From the NCBI GenBank assembly GCA_023374025.1, contig SIJG01000133.1, positions 258,866 through 322,865 on the forward strand: 64,000 bases of DNA, given 5' to 3'. How positions within the stretch are numbered: position 1 is the first letter of the stretch; every line of letters begins with the position of its first letter. A program made the translations under genes and the position numbers. Source of the DNA: Heterodera schachtii (lineage: Eukaryota; Nematoda; Chromadorea; Rhabditida; Heteroderidae). Below the pieces are notes generated by a model that saw nothing but the letters and a program-made list of their open reading frames with translations, searched no databases and had not been told where the DNA came from. Below, one piece after another: positions 11,557 through 22,024 of this stretch.

Positions 11557-12540
11557 TAAATATTGATCATAGGCCCCAAACTCAAAAATGCTTAAAAACG
11601 GTCAGAATCGATGTAAAAAGGTTCGAAATGGGTTGGAAAAATAGAATTAGGGGCGCAGCTTGCCCTTTTTCAGGATGAAAAGTGCCGAAAATGGAGTGCC
11701 AAACTCAGCTGGGACTCAAGTGACCGCATTATAAAAAGCAGTCCAAAGACATTTTAAATATTTTTCTAGGGTAATTTTTGGCGCTGATCACGAATGTGAC
11801 CTTTATTTTGCAAAATTCCGAACCCCGAACCTTAATTCGAACAAAAACTCAAAATTTATAAATAAAAGAAAACATATTATTAAGGGGTTTTGAGGTTGCT
11901 GAACACGGATCGAAGACAATCTAACTTTCGCAAAAGGGAGCATGCGAAGACGGAGCAAGTAGTGGGGCGAGACGGAGGGCGGAGGAAGCAGTCTGACGAG
12001 CGCCACAGGCGGTTGACTGCGGGGGCCCGAAGGGCCCCCGCCAATCAGTCAACCGCCTGCGGATCACGCGCGGATTTCTTCCGTAGCCCGTAGTCTCGCC
12101 CCACCTACTGGCCGCCGTAGTGAGTGTGCGGCGGTTTTTTAGCGCAATAAGCTAAATTCAATCTTTTATATTTGACGTTCTTTTACCATTTTCTGACTGC
12201 TGGTTTAAAAATAGTTTTAACAATTTGAGGATCTATTAAATAGTCGGTTCGATTTCATAATTAGGGTTCGGGGTTCGGAATTTTGCAAAATAAAGGTCAC
12301 ATTCGTGATCAGCGCCAAAAATTACCCTAGAAAAATATTTAAAATGTCTTTGGACTGCTTTTTATAATGCGGTCACTTGAGTCCCAGCTGAGTTTGGCAC
12401 TCCATTTTCGGCACTTTTCATCCTGAAAAAGGGCAAGCGCGCCCCTAATTCTATTTTTCCAACCCATTTCGAACCTTTTTACATCGATTCTGACCGTTTT
12501 TAAGCATTTTTGAGTTTGGGGCCTATGATCAATATTTTCC
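11557..12540. repeat. Foldback: two nearly identical ~280-bp inverted arms around a GC-rich nested palindrome
   Basis: Arms 11557-11842 and 12258-12540 are reverse complements with only one or two small indels seen by eye. They include 'ggccccaaactcaaaaatgc', 'gccaaactcagctgggactc' and 'ttggcgctgatcacgaatgt'. The 415-bp centre holds a second nested palindrome, 'ggggcgaga' against 'tctcgcccc', then 'caggcggttgactg' against 'cagtcaaccgcctg', with the hairpin gggggcccgaagggccccc at its tip (about 12019-12037). The centre is far richer in GC than its surroundings. No coding region is supported. Confidence 0.85.
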
Positions 12541-13242
12541 CTTCTTTTAATTTCAGAATTTCTTAAACTACATTTTGAAAAATAATTTAAAATTGTCAAA
12601 TTCTCCGAATTTCTGATCCAACTTAAAAAATTCTAAAAATTTGCTTAAAAGTGACAAAAATTGTTTCATTTAGTCCCGACTGTTTTAGTCAATCCCGGCA
12701 CCAAATGACCCCAAAATTTCCCAACTCCGATGCCGATGTTGGCAATTCTCTATCATTTGCTCATTTTACCATTTCAATTGAATAAATCTTTCCCATATTT
12801 GGGTCAACATTTTGCCTAAATAAAAATTATATTTGAAAATGTAATCCAATCAATTCAAATTCATTTCTCTTTTTGTGTCATCGTTTTGCCGTAATTTCCT
12901 TTTTTTATGCCCCTCGCCACTCAAAACAGAAGCTTCCTTAATTCAGTTAGCTCTTCGTAATTAATAAATAATATGAATCGAAAAACACACAAAAATCTTA
13001 AATAAAATTTTAAAAACCAATTTTTGTACATTAAATTCCTAAAAAAGGTACATATACATAAAATGCAAATGATTAAAATATGTTAGAATGCTTTAAGTTT
13101 TCTGAAATTTTTTGTTTTAAAATGGATTTTGACAAAAACATTTGATATAAATTTTTTTTTACAAAATTTGTTCGCATAGCAAAAAATTATAATTAGGTAA
13201 TTTAAATTTTTCATTTAGCTTTAAATATTAAATAAACAATTA
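12541..13242. other. AT-rich intergenic, nothing recognised
   Basis: AT-rich sequence between the foldback and the BTB gene. It presumably holds the BTB promoter, but no distinct motif was recognised. Confidence 0.3.
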
Positions 13243-13556
13243 ATGTCTTCTTCTCCCGATTCAACAAATGATACATTTACAGTTGATCAGGGTAATCAAT
13301 AAATTTGATTCAACTAATAAATTTACAAAGCAATGAATTAATTTTCAAATTTTAAGCAGGGTTTGAAAATGAAAATTTGACGTCATCTGCTGAAGAATTG
13401 GGCCAAACGGCGGAAATGACAGAATTGGAACAGTTGCAGAAAAATAATTCGAAAATCGGAAACGGTAGAGAAGTTGGTATTACGGTACATTTTGAGAGAT
13501 GTAACCGAACTGACCAAAGCAATTTGAAATTCCGAAACTTTGGTCAAAAATTGAGG

Positions 13557-13701
13557 TGTCATGGCAACTCGTACAATTGCTTAAGTTAGGCTTAAGCCTA
13601 AGCTTTAGGTGCTAGGCCAAAGCTTAGGCTTGCTTGGGCCTAGGCTTAAGCTTTATTTTGTTGTTAAATACGAGGTGATTTTTGTACGAGTTGCCATTGA
13701 C
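13557..13701. repeat. TIR element with degenerate telomere-like TTAGGC units
   Basis: Inverted ends 'tggcaactcgtacaa' and 'ttgtacgagttgcca' enclose degenerate 'ttaggcttaagcctaagc' units. A related copy lies at 25074-25246. It sits in intron 2 of the BTB gene. TTAGGC is the telomere repeat of many nematodes. Confidence 0.6.
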
Positions 13702-16593
13702 CCAAAAAATGGATAAGCCCAAAAAAAAAAAATTTAAAAAAGACACCAAAAAAAGAAAATTTATGCTTAAAATTTATTCATTTTAAATGCGCATTTTCAT
13801 GCTCAGATGGCAAAAAAAGGAAGACAGCAAAACCGGACATTTTGGCAGATCGAATGAAATTGTTGCTGAACACGGCCGATTTCGCCGATGCACAATTTTT
13901 GGTTGGGCAAAACGACAAAAAAGAGGCAAAAAATAAAATAAATATAAACTTTAATTAAATTTGAAATAAAAATAATATTTGTTGTATTCAATTTAAGCTT
14001 CTGCACGCACATCGTGCCATTCTTTCGGCGTCTTCCGACGTTTTTGAGGCGATGTTTAAAAAGGAAGCGACGAAAAATGCGAATGGCACAATTGGTGGGA
14101 AAAGTAGGAAAAGTCATTTTCAATTATTAAATCATAATTTTTAAAAGCAGTGCACTCATTAATAGAGTGCCAGTTTTTGCTCCAATAAATCAAAATTTCG
14201 CAATTTTTCATACATTTTTTCAGTTTTTATATCTAGAGAATTTATATAAATTTAATTGTGAAAAATTATTATTTTTTTTTGAAAATGCACCCTTAAAAAA
14301 TTGGTAAAAAAAAGAGATATTAAAAATAATTTTAAAATACTAAAATCTGATTCTAAGCCTATCGATTCGTCAAATGAAAATTCAAATACCATTTTTAATC
14401 ATTTTAAATTTCTTTTTAGCTTCAACCGAAAATGAAGATGGCACTGAGCTGCTTGTCCCTGACGTCAGTGCTGAAGCGTTCAAAGTGATGTTGCGCTTCA
14501 TTTATTCGGACGATTTGAGCGAATTGAATGGACAAAATGCAGCGGAAGTGCTTTTTGCGGGTAATAATTAAACTTTAATTTAACTAATTAAACTTTTTTA
14601 ATCAGCCCTAAAATTCAATGTCAACGGATTGATCAAAGCGTGCGCCGCTTTTCCCATTTCCCAACTGTCCAATGTTTTCGCTTCACTTTCCATCGCTCGG
14701 TTTAATGAGCCATTAAAGGTTGTAAAAGCAGGAGGCGCTATTACTAAAAAGTTTATTCCCTGGGGGGATTTTTCGGGTCCCTCACTGATCACGAAGCTTT
14801 CAATTATTTTGACCAATTACAATTTATGTAAACTAACCTAAATTGAATAAAAAATCATAAATCGAAAAATTTAAATTTTCAATTTTTATTCGGGTTTGTG
14901 TTTAGAAATTGGTCAAATAGTTGTCAGTTGTGTTCAGCGATCCCTAAACCCGGGAGAACAAATTTCATGATTTTTATCATAAATAGCGCCAAAAAGCATT
15001 CGTTTAAATTTTTATTATTTTTATTTTAAATATTATAATTAGGACTTTGTTCAACGATGTTTTGCTTACATTGACAAAAATGCTGACACTTTGATCAAAT
15101 CGGAGGCTTTTTTGCACATTGATCAAAAATTGTTGTGCAAAATTTTTGGACGTTGCCAATTGCAAATCAGTGGAGAAATTTCAATTTGGAATGCGGTAAA
15201 TTTGACTACAATTATGAAATAATTACAATTAATTAGATTTTCTCATTAATAAAAAGGCACTCCGATGGGCCTATGCAAAATGTGCTCAAAATGGCATTGA
15301 ATGTTCAGCCGAGAATCGTCGTGCCATGCTCGGTTCGGCACTGTTCAAAATTCACTTTCCGATTTTGTCAAGCGAGGAATTTTCGAAGAAAATTGGTAAA
15401 AAGAAGTTGAAATTTCATCATTCTTTAATGAGCTTCCTACTAGGGATGGCATTCCGAGGCACCAAAAATTTTCGGAAGTCGGAAATTAGAATTCTGATTC
15501 CATAAACGTCGGAAGTCGGAAATTTTTGAAAAAATAATATTAAAAAATTTTAATATTTAATAGGCTAATTTTAATTTTCTTTTTTTTTTGGTATATTTCT
15601 ATATTTGCTCGAAAAAATAATTCAATGATTTCATCAAAATTGTTTTTTTTAAATTTATTTTTCAATAATTAATTTATTGTATTTTTTTGCAGTGCCATCC
15701 GATGTGTTATCAAAAGATGAAGTGATCGCGGTTTATCAGTTCCATTCCCTTCCAAATTATCGTGGCAAATCCGACGGACTTTTCCCAATGAAATTTCCGA
15801 CTAATGGACGTGTTTCTGATCAGAAAAAGCGGCACACTTTTGATGGACATTGAAAAAGTGTCCAAATTTGCACGAGAGAATGTCGGGAGCAGTCGGTACA
15901 GCGAAAAAGTGTACATAAATGGATTGGCATGGAAAATGTTGGCACAAATAAAAGAGAAGACGGAAGGCAATGGCAATGAGAAATGGTTGGGCATTTTCTA
16001 TTCGTGTGATACGGAAAGAGAAGGTGCATATTAACTGTTAATTAACGCTAATTACTAGCATTAATGAATCACCATTAAGTTTCGCCTTGGCGCTGCTGTG
16101 TTCGTTCGGCAACTTTTCGAATTGTCTCTCAAAAAAATGGGGCGGAAAATTCCACTGGGACACTTACTGATCGCGTTTTTGACAAAATGCCGACCAACCA
16201 GGGATTTCCTAATTTCATTTCCTTTGCGGTGAGTGCCAATTCAAAGAAATGCCTTTATTTTAAAATCTTGATATAATTCAATAGCTCTATGGGTTTTCTA
16301 TTAGCCTTTAAAATTTAAAAAAAAAATGGTGAAGTTTCAACTCAAAAAAAACACAAAAGTTTTTTTGAACATATTTTAGTCATAATTTTCTTGAAACTTA
16401 GTGAATCTTGGCGTTCGTGGACTAACCAATATTCAATATCATTTACCTATTGTTTTGGTTTAAAAAAAGAGAAAAAACGGATTGGATTTAAAAATTAATT
16501 TCTAAAATTTAACCAATTAAACACGGATAAACAAAACAAAAAATGATTTAAATTAAGGAATTGATGGACTCGGAAAAAGGCTTTTACAACAGA

Positions 16594-17234
16594 GAAGAAG
16601 ACAAAGTGACATTGGCCATTGATGTCACAGTTACAACTACCATTTTTCACCAAAGAAGAAAATATAACGGGACCCTTTTTATGGAAATTGAAAAAGTGTC
16701 GCAATTTGCACGAGAAGTCTTTGGAAGTGAACGTAAAGGCGAAACTGTCACTTACTTAAAGGGATTGGCATGGAAAATATTGGCACAAATAAGAAGGAAG
16801 ACGAAAAGCACTGATGATAATGAGAAATAGTTGGGCATTTTCTATTCGTGTGATACGGAGAGAAAAGGTGCAAATTAATTCTAATTAATAATAATAATAA
16901 AATAATTCATTGTGCTAATTAACAGCGATTATTAATTGCCATTAAGATTTGAAAGTGTACTGCTGTGTTCGTTCGGCAACTTTTCGAATTGTCTCTCAAA
17001 AGTGTGGTGTGGCGGATTTAGAGAAACTAATTAATATAAATTGGTCGATCAAAGAATTTAATGACCGCGGATTCGAAAACTTCATTTTACTTGCTGTAAG
17101 TGACAAATAAACCTCTCCTTAATTGACCCAATTATATGGAAATTAAGGAACTGATGGACCCGGAAAAGGGCTTTTACAACAAAAGCGAGGACAAAGTGAA
17201 ATTGGCCATTGATTTAGATGTGAGATATGCATAA
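16594..17234 (+). pseudogene. Second, decayed MATH-domain copy at the 3' end of the BTB gene
   Basis: This segment repeats the MATH part of exons 9-11. NGTLFMEIEKVSQFAREVFG and GLAWKILAQIRRKT mirror the first copy's LLMDIEKVSKFAREN and GLAWKMLAQIKEKT. The following exons repeat too: 16947-17095 (CCVRSATFRIVSQKCGVADL) and 17148-17234 (ELMDPEKGFYNKSEDKVKL). Where the first copy has EKWLGIF, this one has a TAG (16828-16830), a one-base change from Trp. The simplest reading is an unequal exchange between tandem relatives followed by decay. It could also be the tail of a neighbouring deleted gene. Confidence 0.7.
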
Positions 17235-17763
17235 ATAAAGGACAATTCATAAACAAATTTCACTTTTGTGATTGAAAAAGCTTTATCATTTTGTGCCGTT
17301 ATGTTCTCCCATTTTCCTGTGTTTTCTTTTACTCTTCAAAATTTAAAAAATGTAAAATAAATTTATTTTAAAATGTTTGTGTCGAAAATCATTTTGAGAT
17401 TTTTGCGCATTGCCATTTTGGGTGTGAGTGTCGCATTTATTTGTCGTCAACCTTATTAAAAAAATTGGTTGACATTTACTAAAGCATTTAAACGAGTTGG
17501 GTTTTGATTTGTTAAATTTCAAAAAATTTAATTCATTTATCCAGAAGAATTTAAAAGACTAGGTTTTTAACATTTTCCAAACCATGCTTAATGAAGCCAT
17601 TGATGGACTCAAGCAAAGTTTTTTTATTTTTTTGATGCAATTGACTTTTTTTATTCAGCATCAAAAGTTATATTGATATAAATATTTCTAGATTTTTATC
17701 AAGTGAAGAAAAAAAGTGTTAAAAGTCTTAAAACTTATGAGCGTATAATTTCTTAAGAGATAT

Positions 17764-18015
17764 CAGAGTCGGACAAAAACCCTTTAATTTAGGCCATTAT
17801 CTCAACAATCAAAAAAAAATCGGCGGAAAGGTGTGCCGAATGTGCGAAAGTAAAATTTGAGAAAGGATTGTTATTTTGTAAGATTAATTGAATTGGTAAA
17901 ATTGACCAGATGATCACTTTTGATGCCCATTTTTGCTCATTAATTTTGGTAATTTCTTCCGAAAAATAATAATTTCGTTCATTTTTGATATAAATACATC
18001 AATTAGTGCGCCCGC
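17764..18015 (+). pseudogene. Orphan exon E and 3' flank of a DKHFDG-family gene
   Basis: The sequence 'gtcggacaaaaacccttta' then 'atttaggccattatctcaac' matches the intron 4/exon E border of the gene at 8973-11059. It is followed by the family 3' flank ('gttcatttttgatataaata', 'caattagtgcgcccgcc'). No exons A-D are nearby, so this is a stranded 3' end. Confidence 0.6.
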
Positions 18016-18574
18016 CGACGGGCTTTCCCATCCGTTTTTCTATTGACTAAAATGCAAAATTTTAAAAATTTGTTCAATTTTGGTCCATCCCCATATGCTT
18101 TTTGTTGCACCTCTTTTGTGTCCCCCTGCTCTTTTACTGCGTTTGTGGACCCAAATTGACCAATTAGATAATTGCACATTAATTTCATCTTTTTTTGCTG
18201 TATCCGTCCGCAGCATTTAAATTTTTATAATTTTATGCATAATGTTAAATTTTGCCCTAATTTCTTCCGTTTCGTCCCCATTCATTTGCTCTAATTAATC
18301 ATTCGCCCCATCCCCAAAAATGTTATCTTGCCGAATATTCTTTTTCCCATCCATTCATTTCCCTCTTCTTCCATTTGTGTTTTTGTTCTGTCTTTATCCC
18401 CCTTATCCTCCTAAAAATTGCCTCCCATTCTTTGCCTTTGGCAACAATCCTTTTCCAAATGAATGTAAAAATTGCATTGATTCATTCAAAAGTGCCCTGA
18501 GATGAAATTGTTGCCTCAATTTTTTCCCCTGTTTTGATGCAGATTCGTTTTGTCATTGATTTCCTTATTATAAT

Positions 18575-18770
18575 TAGGGATAAGATTTATAGTTTTTTCA
18601 CTATTTTTTCCTGAACACCCCGTGGCCTGAAGTGCACGAAAAACATAAGCTACGTTTCGAGTTATTAGCAACTATTTCTATTTTTTTTATTTTTAGCAAC
18701 TAAAAAACTATTTTTGAAAAAACTATTTTCAACTATTTTTGACTATAAATAAAATTTTTTATGAAAAATG
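18575..18770. mobile_element. Relic end of a hAT-like element related to 27870-30091
   Basis: The series 'tagggataagatttatag', 'ccccgtggcctgaag', 'gcacgaaaaacat' and 'ttcgagttattag' runs in the same order as the inverted right end of the hAT element at 27870-30091 ('tagggatgcaattt', 'ccccgtggcctgaaa', 'gcacgaaaaacat', 'ttcgagttattag'). The other end was not found. Around it, 18020-18570 and 18770-19764 hold no supported gene. Confidence 0.65.
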
Positions 18771-19764
18771 CAATAAAAGCTTAAAATATAATTTAATCAA
18801 TAATGTAATATCAAATTTCGTATTTTTCGCCTCCATAATCATTTTTAACCATTTTGGGTAGGAAATAAGCAAAATCGTACTTTAAATGCAATCGGCTCTA
18901 AAGAATCAGATTTTTAAGATTTTTTTTGTGGCGCATTTTTTCAAAGACTTTGCGAACAAGCGGGGCGGAAGGCCGATGGTGCCGATAGGCGCCGCCGGGA
19001 AAAATTTTGAAAATCATTTATCCTGCTGGCTGATTTAATATTTATTTATTTTTCAATTAAATAGGTTGAAGTTTCCCGATCATAAAAACACATGTGTAAA
19101 GAGAATTGAAATGGATTAATTCAAAATTCCAACAACTAACCAATAAGCCGAATGATTAAATAATTAGCATTTTAAAATGAATTAGTCATTTATGTTCTTT
19201 GATAATCAATCATTCGTAAATTCGATTAATTCCATGATTTTCCCGCCCTTCCCCATTTGCATAAATTAGCGGCTGAAAGGACGGGATCGATCCTTTTCAC
19301 CATATTTCTTGCCCTTAAAATACAAATGCCCAAAATTTTGTCTCTCTTTTCCCAAAAACGGGAAATGTCTGTAGCAAATTGTTTGCAAGAAAAAGGCATC
19401 GCCACAAAGAAAACATAAGCGAGTGCGGCACTGATAATGTGCGTTACAAATCACATTTTTTCAACTATAATTTTTTTTTGTCAACTAAACCCAACATTGT
19501 TGGTATCATTCAAAAGCTTAACATGTTAAGAAGATTTTTCTAAGCTATTGCTTAAAATAAAATTATTTAAAGCTAAAATGGGCTTATCTTGGATTTATAT
19601 GTGTCCACATTTTTGGCACATAATATTTTACAAATGTGTATGAATATAAATAATGTAAGAGATTATCAGAGAAATTGTGAATATTGAAAAGTGCAATTTA
19701 TTGTGTTTCAAAAAAGATGCTCTCCAACTCCCCAATATAATTTTATTTAGAATTAATTTTTAAA

Positions 19765-20529
19765 ATGGATAACCTCCTGGATGTTGTTGGACGACAAATT
19801 TTGGAAAGAATCCAACAAAATTTATTTGAAAAAGATGTACAGTAAACTCAAAAATTTTATATTATATATTTTTAAATTTTTATTCCTTCATTAGGTTGAG
19901 GCCCTTGTCCCGGTCCCGGTAGGGACGCCTCCCGCCTCCTTTACACTGCTGCGAGACCGTTGTCTCGAGCAAATGGAAAACAATGTGAATTAAAAAAAAT
20001 AATAAACAATATTATTATTATTGATCTTATAGGAGACGCGGCTCTTTGAGGATGCCGAATTCCCAGTTGAGGGAATTCGGCTGCATTTCTCAAGAGGCGT
20101 CGTGGTGCCCGTCCGTTGGCTGCGGCCACACCAAATTTCTCGGCGCCCCCAATTCATCAACCAGCATCCGATGGCTGGTGATGTACGGCAGGGGAGCCTG
20201 GGAGATTGCTGGGCACTGGCCGCAGCATCAGTGTTGGCACAGTATGGAGCCCTGTTTTACAGGGTTGTGCCCCCTAACCAGGGATTCGGGGAAAACTATG
20301 CCGGTAAATTTAAAATTAATTATAATTAATTTAAATATTCTGTCAAATTGATTGTTGTTTAGCCTATTTATTGGAGAAGGCGTACGCCAAAATTTATGGT
20401 GGATATAAAGTGCTGTTCGGTGGAAAAGTGCGCGAGATGACGAACAGGCGAATCGAATGTGCGACTACATTTTTTTGTTCTCTAGACAACTATATTTTTG
20501 ATCTAATAATTATTTCAACTTTTAACTAA
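19765..20529 (+). pseudogene. Calpain-type cysteine protease fragment
   Basis: A start exon 19765-19841 (MDNLLDVVGRQILERIQQNL..) precedes exon 20033-20303, which encodes the front of a calpain catalytic domain: LFEDAEFP, WLRPHQISRRPQF, then QGSLGDCWALAAAS with the catalytic Cys, then YRVVPPNQGFGENYAG. Exon 20363 onward continues with AYLLEKAYAKIYGGYK, again calpain-like, then turns at about 20452 into sequence shared with 24040-24160 and stops at 20527-20529. The His and Asn of the catalytic triad and any regulatory domains are absent, so it cannot be a working protease. The small exon near 19895 does not join in frame with 20033. Calpains are Ca2+-dependent intracellular proteases. Confidence 0.75.
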
Positions 20530-20733
20530 AGTAATAAATAAATATTTTTATATTTTAAATGAAGGTTTTGAATTAGCGAGAATATTTTTAAAACTGCAAA
20601 TTTCTATCAATAGGATGACTAATTTTGGGCATGTGCTTTTGACTTAATTAAAGAAAATAAAAAAATTACTTCCCCCCCCCCCCGAGAATAGTAGATTAAA
20701 AAAAATTCTCGTGCGTGAACCGGCGGGCGGAAC

Positions 20734-20886
20734 GGCCAACTGCGTCCCGGGTCAATTGCATCCCAAAATAATTTTAATTATTTTCGAAATTCCATTGAAT
20801 AATATTTAAAAACAAAAAATTACGAAAGGTATTTCAAAAAAAATTAAAATTATTTTGGGGCACAGTTGGTCCGGGACGCAGTTGGC
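20734..20886. mobile_element. Small TIR element
   Basis: Inverted ends 'ggccaactgcgtcccggg' and 'ccgggacgcagttggc', each followed inward by 'ccaaaataattttaat' and its complement, define a 153-bp foldback or MITE. A poly-C run (about 20672-20682) lies just upstream. No clear target duplication was seen. Confidence 0.55.
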
Positions 20887-20939
20887 GAAACGCAGTTGAC
20901 CCCTACCGACCGGTGGGGTCCATTGCGTTTCGGCGCCGG

Positions 20940-21222
20940 CGTTTTGGCGCTGGCGTTTCGGCGTCAGCTCGTTTTTGCTATAACTTTTTTCTTTGTAAAC
21001 CAAATCCAACATTGTTGGTATCATTCGAAAGCTTAATCTGTTTAGAAGTCTTTTCTAAGGTATTGATTCGCGATCAGACAATTACCAAAAAGTTATACAT
21101 GAAAATTGCGAAAAGTCGAAATTTTTGAAGTTTTTTCTTAAAAATTTTTTTCCATGCTTGAAAATTCTTTCGCTTTTGGTAAGGCTAATAGAGCATGTTA
21201 AGAGCTTTCGAATGATACCAAA
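20940..21222. repeat. R1 repeat copy abutting a truncated family gene
   Basis: It matches the R1 copies at 1700-2000 and 9517-9821 ('acaattaccaaaaagttata', 'gaaaattgcgaaaa', 'taaggctaatagagcatgtt'). 'aacattgttggtatcattcg' at the left mirrors 'cgaatgataccaa' at the right. The right end runs directly into exon D of the fragment at 21223. Confidence 0.6.
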
Positions 21223-21633
21223 ATTCTCTCCGTGCCACCACTTCAACCCGCCAAAAAATTCCATTCGTTCCTCTTTTTGCGCTTGCTTCAACGCCAATTG
21301 TGCCATTTGAATTGGTGAACGAACGGACCAACGAAAAGCTGACATTGAAGAAAGAAGACGAAAATCCATGGGGGCCGGATGTCCAATGGACAATGAAACG
21401 GCGCCAAATTGGGGCGAATGAAATATCGCTGTTAATGTGGGAGGACAAAAACTCGAGACATTTGAACAATGTCCACTTTTCGCTTTTCAATGGCACAAGT
21501 TGCATTGGGTGAGCAAAAATTAGCATTTATTTTATCGAATTTTGAATAAATTTGCGCTTAATTTAGGCCATTATCTCCGCCATCAGCAGCAGAGGAAGAA
21601 GAAACGGGAGAAAGTAGCGAAAAGGGCGCCTAA
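21223..21633 (+). pseudogene. 5'-truncated DKHFDG-family fragment (exons D and E only)
   Basis: Exon D (21223-21508) encodes LRATTSTRQ.., PFELVNERTNEKLTLKKE, KRRQIGANE and TSCIG. Exon E (21567-21633) encodes PLSPPSAAEEEETGESSEKG. The frame is open through both exons and the splice pair is normal, but exons A-C are missing and an R1 repeat occupies the place where intron 3 should be. R1-associated loss of the 5' half is the likely cause. Confidence 0.7.
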
Positions 21634-22024
21634 TTATGTGTGGGAATGAATTAATAATTAAATTTGACAAATGCCGATTAAATTCGAATTATTCAATGAA
21701 AATTGTTGCTTTGATACTTCTTCGCCCCATAGGAATTTTTTCTGAAAATTTACCGGTTTCAAACCATTTAGGATTTTCAGATAAGGAGTGATCTGATCAA
21801 TTAGATGCAATTGACTTAGAATATTTTACTATTTTTTTAAACCCATCATTTTCTGGTGTAAAAGTCACAAAAAGCAAAACTAATTAAATGCATTTAAATG
21901 AAAGAAGCAACAATAAAATATGAGGAGCGATCATCCGATCAGTTTTCCATTCATAATTATCGATCATTTGTCATTTCCCAATAATTTATTCACTTTTTCT
22001 TCTGCTCTCCGCTGGGCCCGGCAT

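Larger units (their letters stand above)
13243..17234 (+). pseudogene. BTB/POZ-BACK-MATH domain gene, frameshifted, with duplicated MATH part
   Basis: Exons seen are 13243-13291 (MSSSPDSTNDTF), 13360-13464, 13807-13925, 13998-14103, 14420-14560, 14606-14718, 15043-15195, 15257-15395, 15693-16025, 16080-16229 and 16558-16830, then 16947-17095 and 17148-17234. The order is BTB (LLLNTADFADAQFLVGQND, HAHRAILSASSDVFEAMF, SAEAFKVMLRFIYSDDL), BACK-like (DFVQRCFAYIDKNADTLI, HIDQKLLCKIFGR, WAYAKCAQNGIE) and a MATH-like end (IEKVSKFAREN, WLGIFYSCDTE, ATFRIVSQK). BTB-BACK-MATH proteins usually bring substrates to Cullin-3. Exons 1-8 join in frame, but intron 3 has a GC donor (13926). An extra A in the run 15824-15828 shifts the frame, and a second MATH copy follows with a TAG at 16828-16830. 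Confidence 0.78.
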
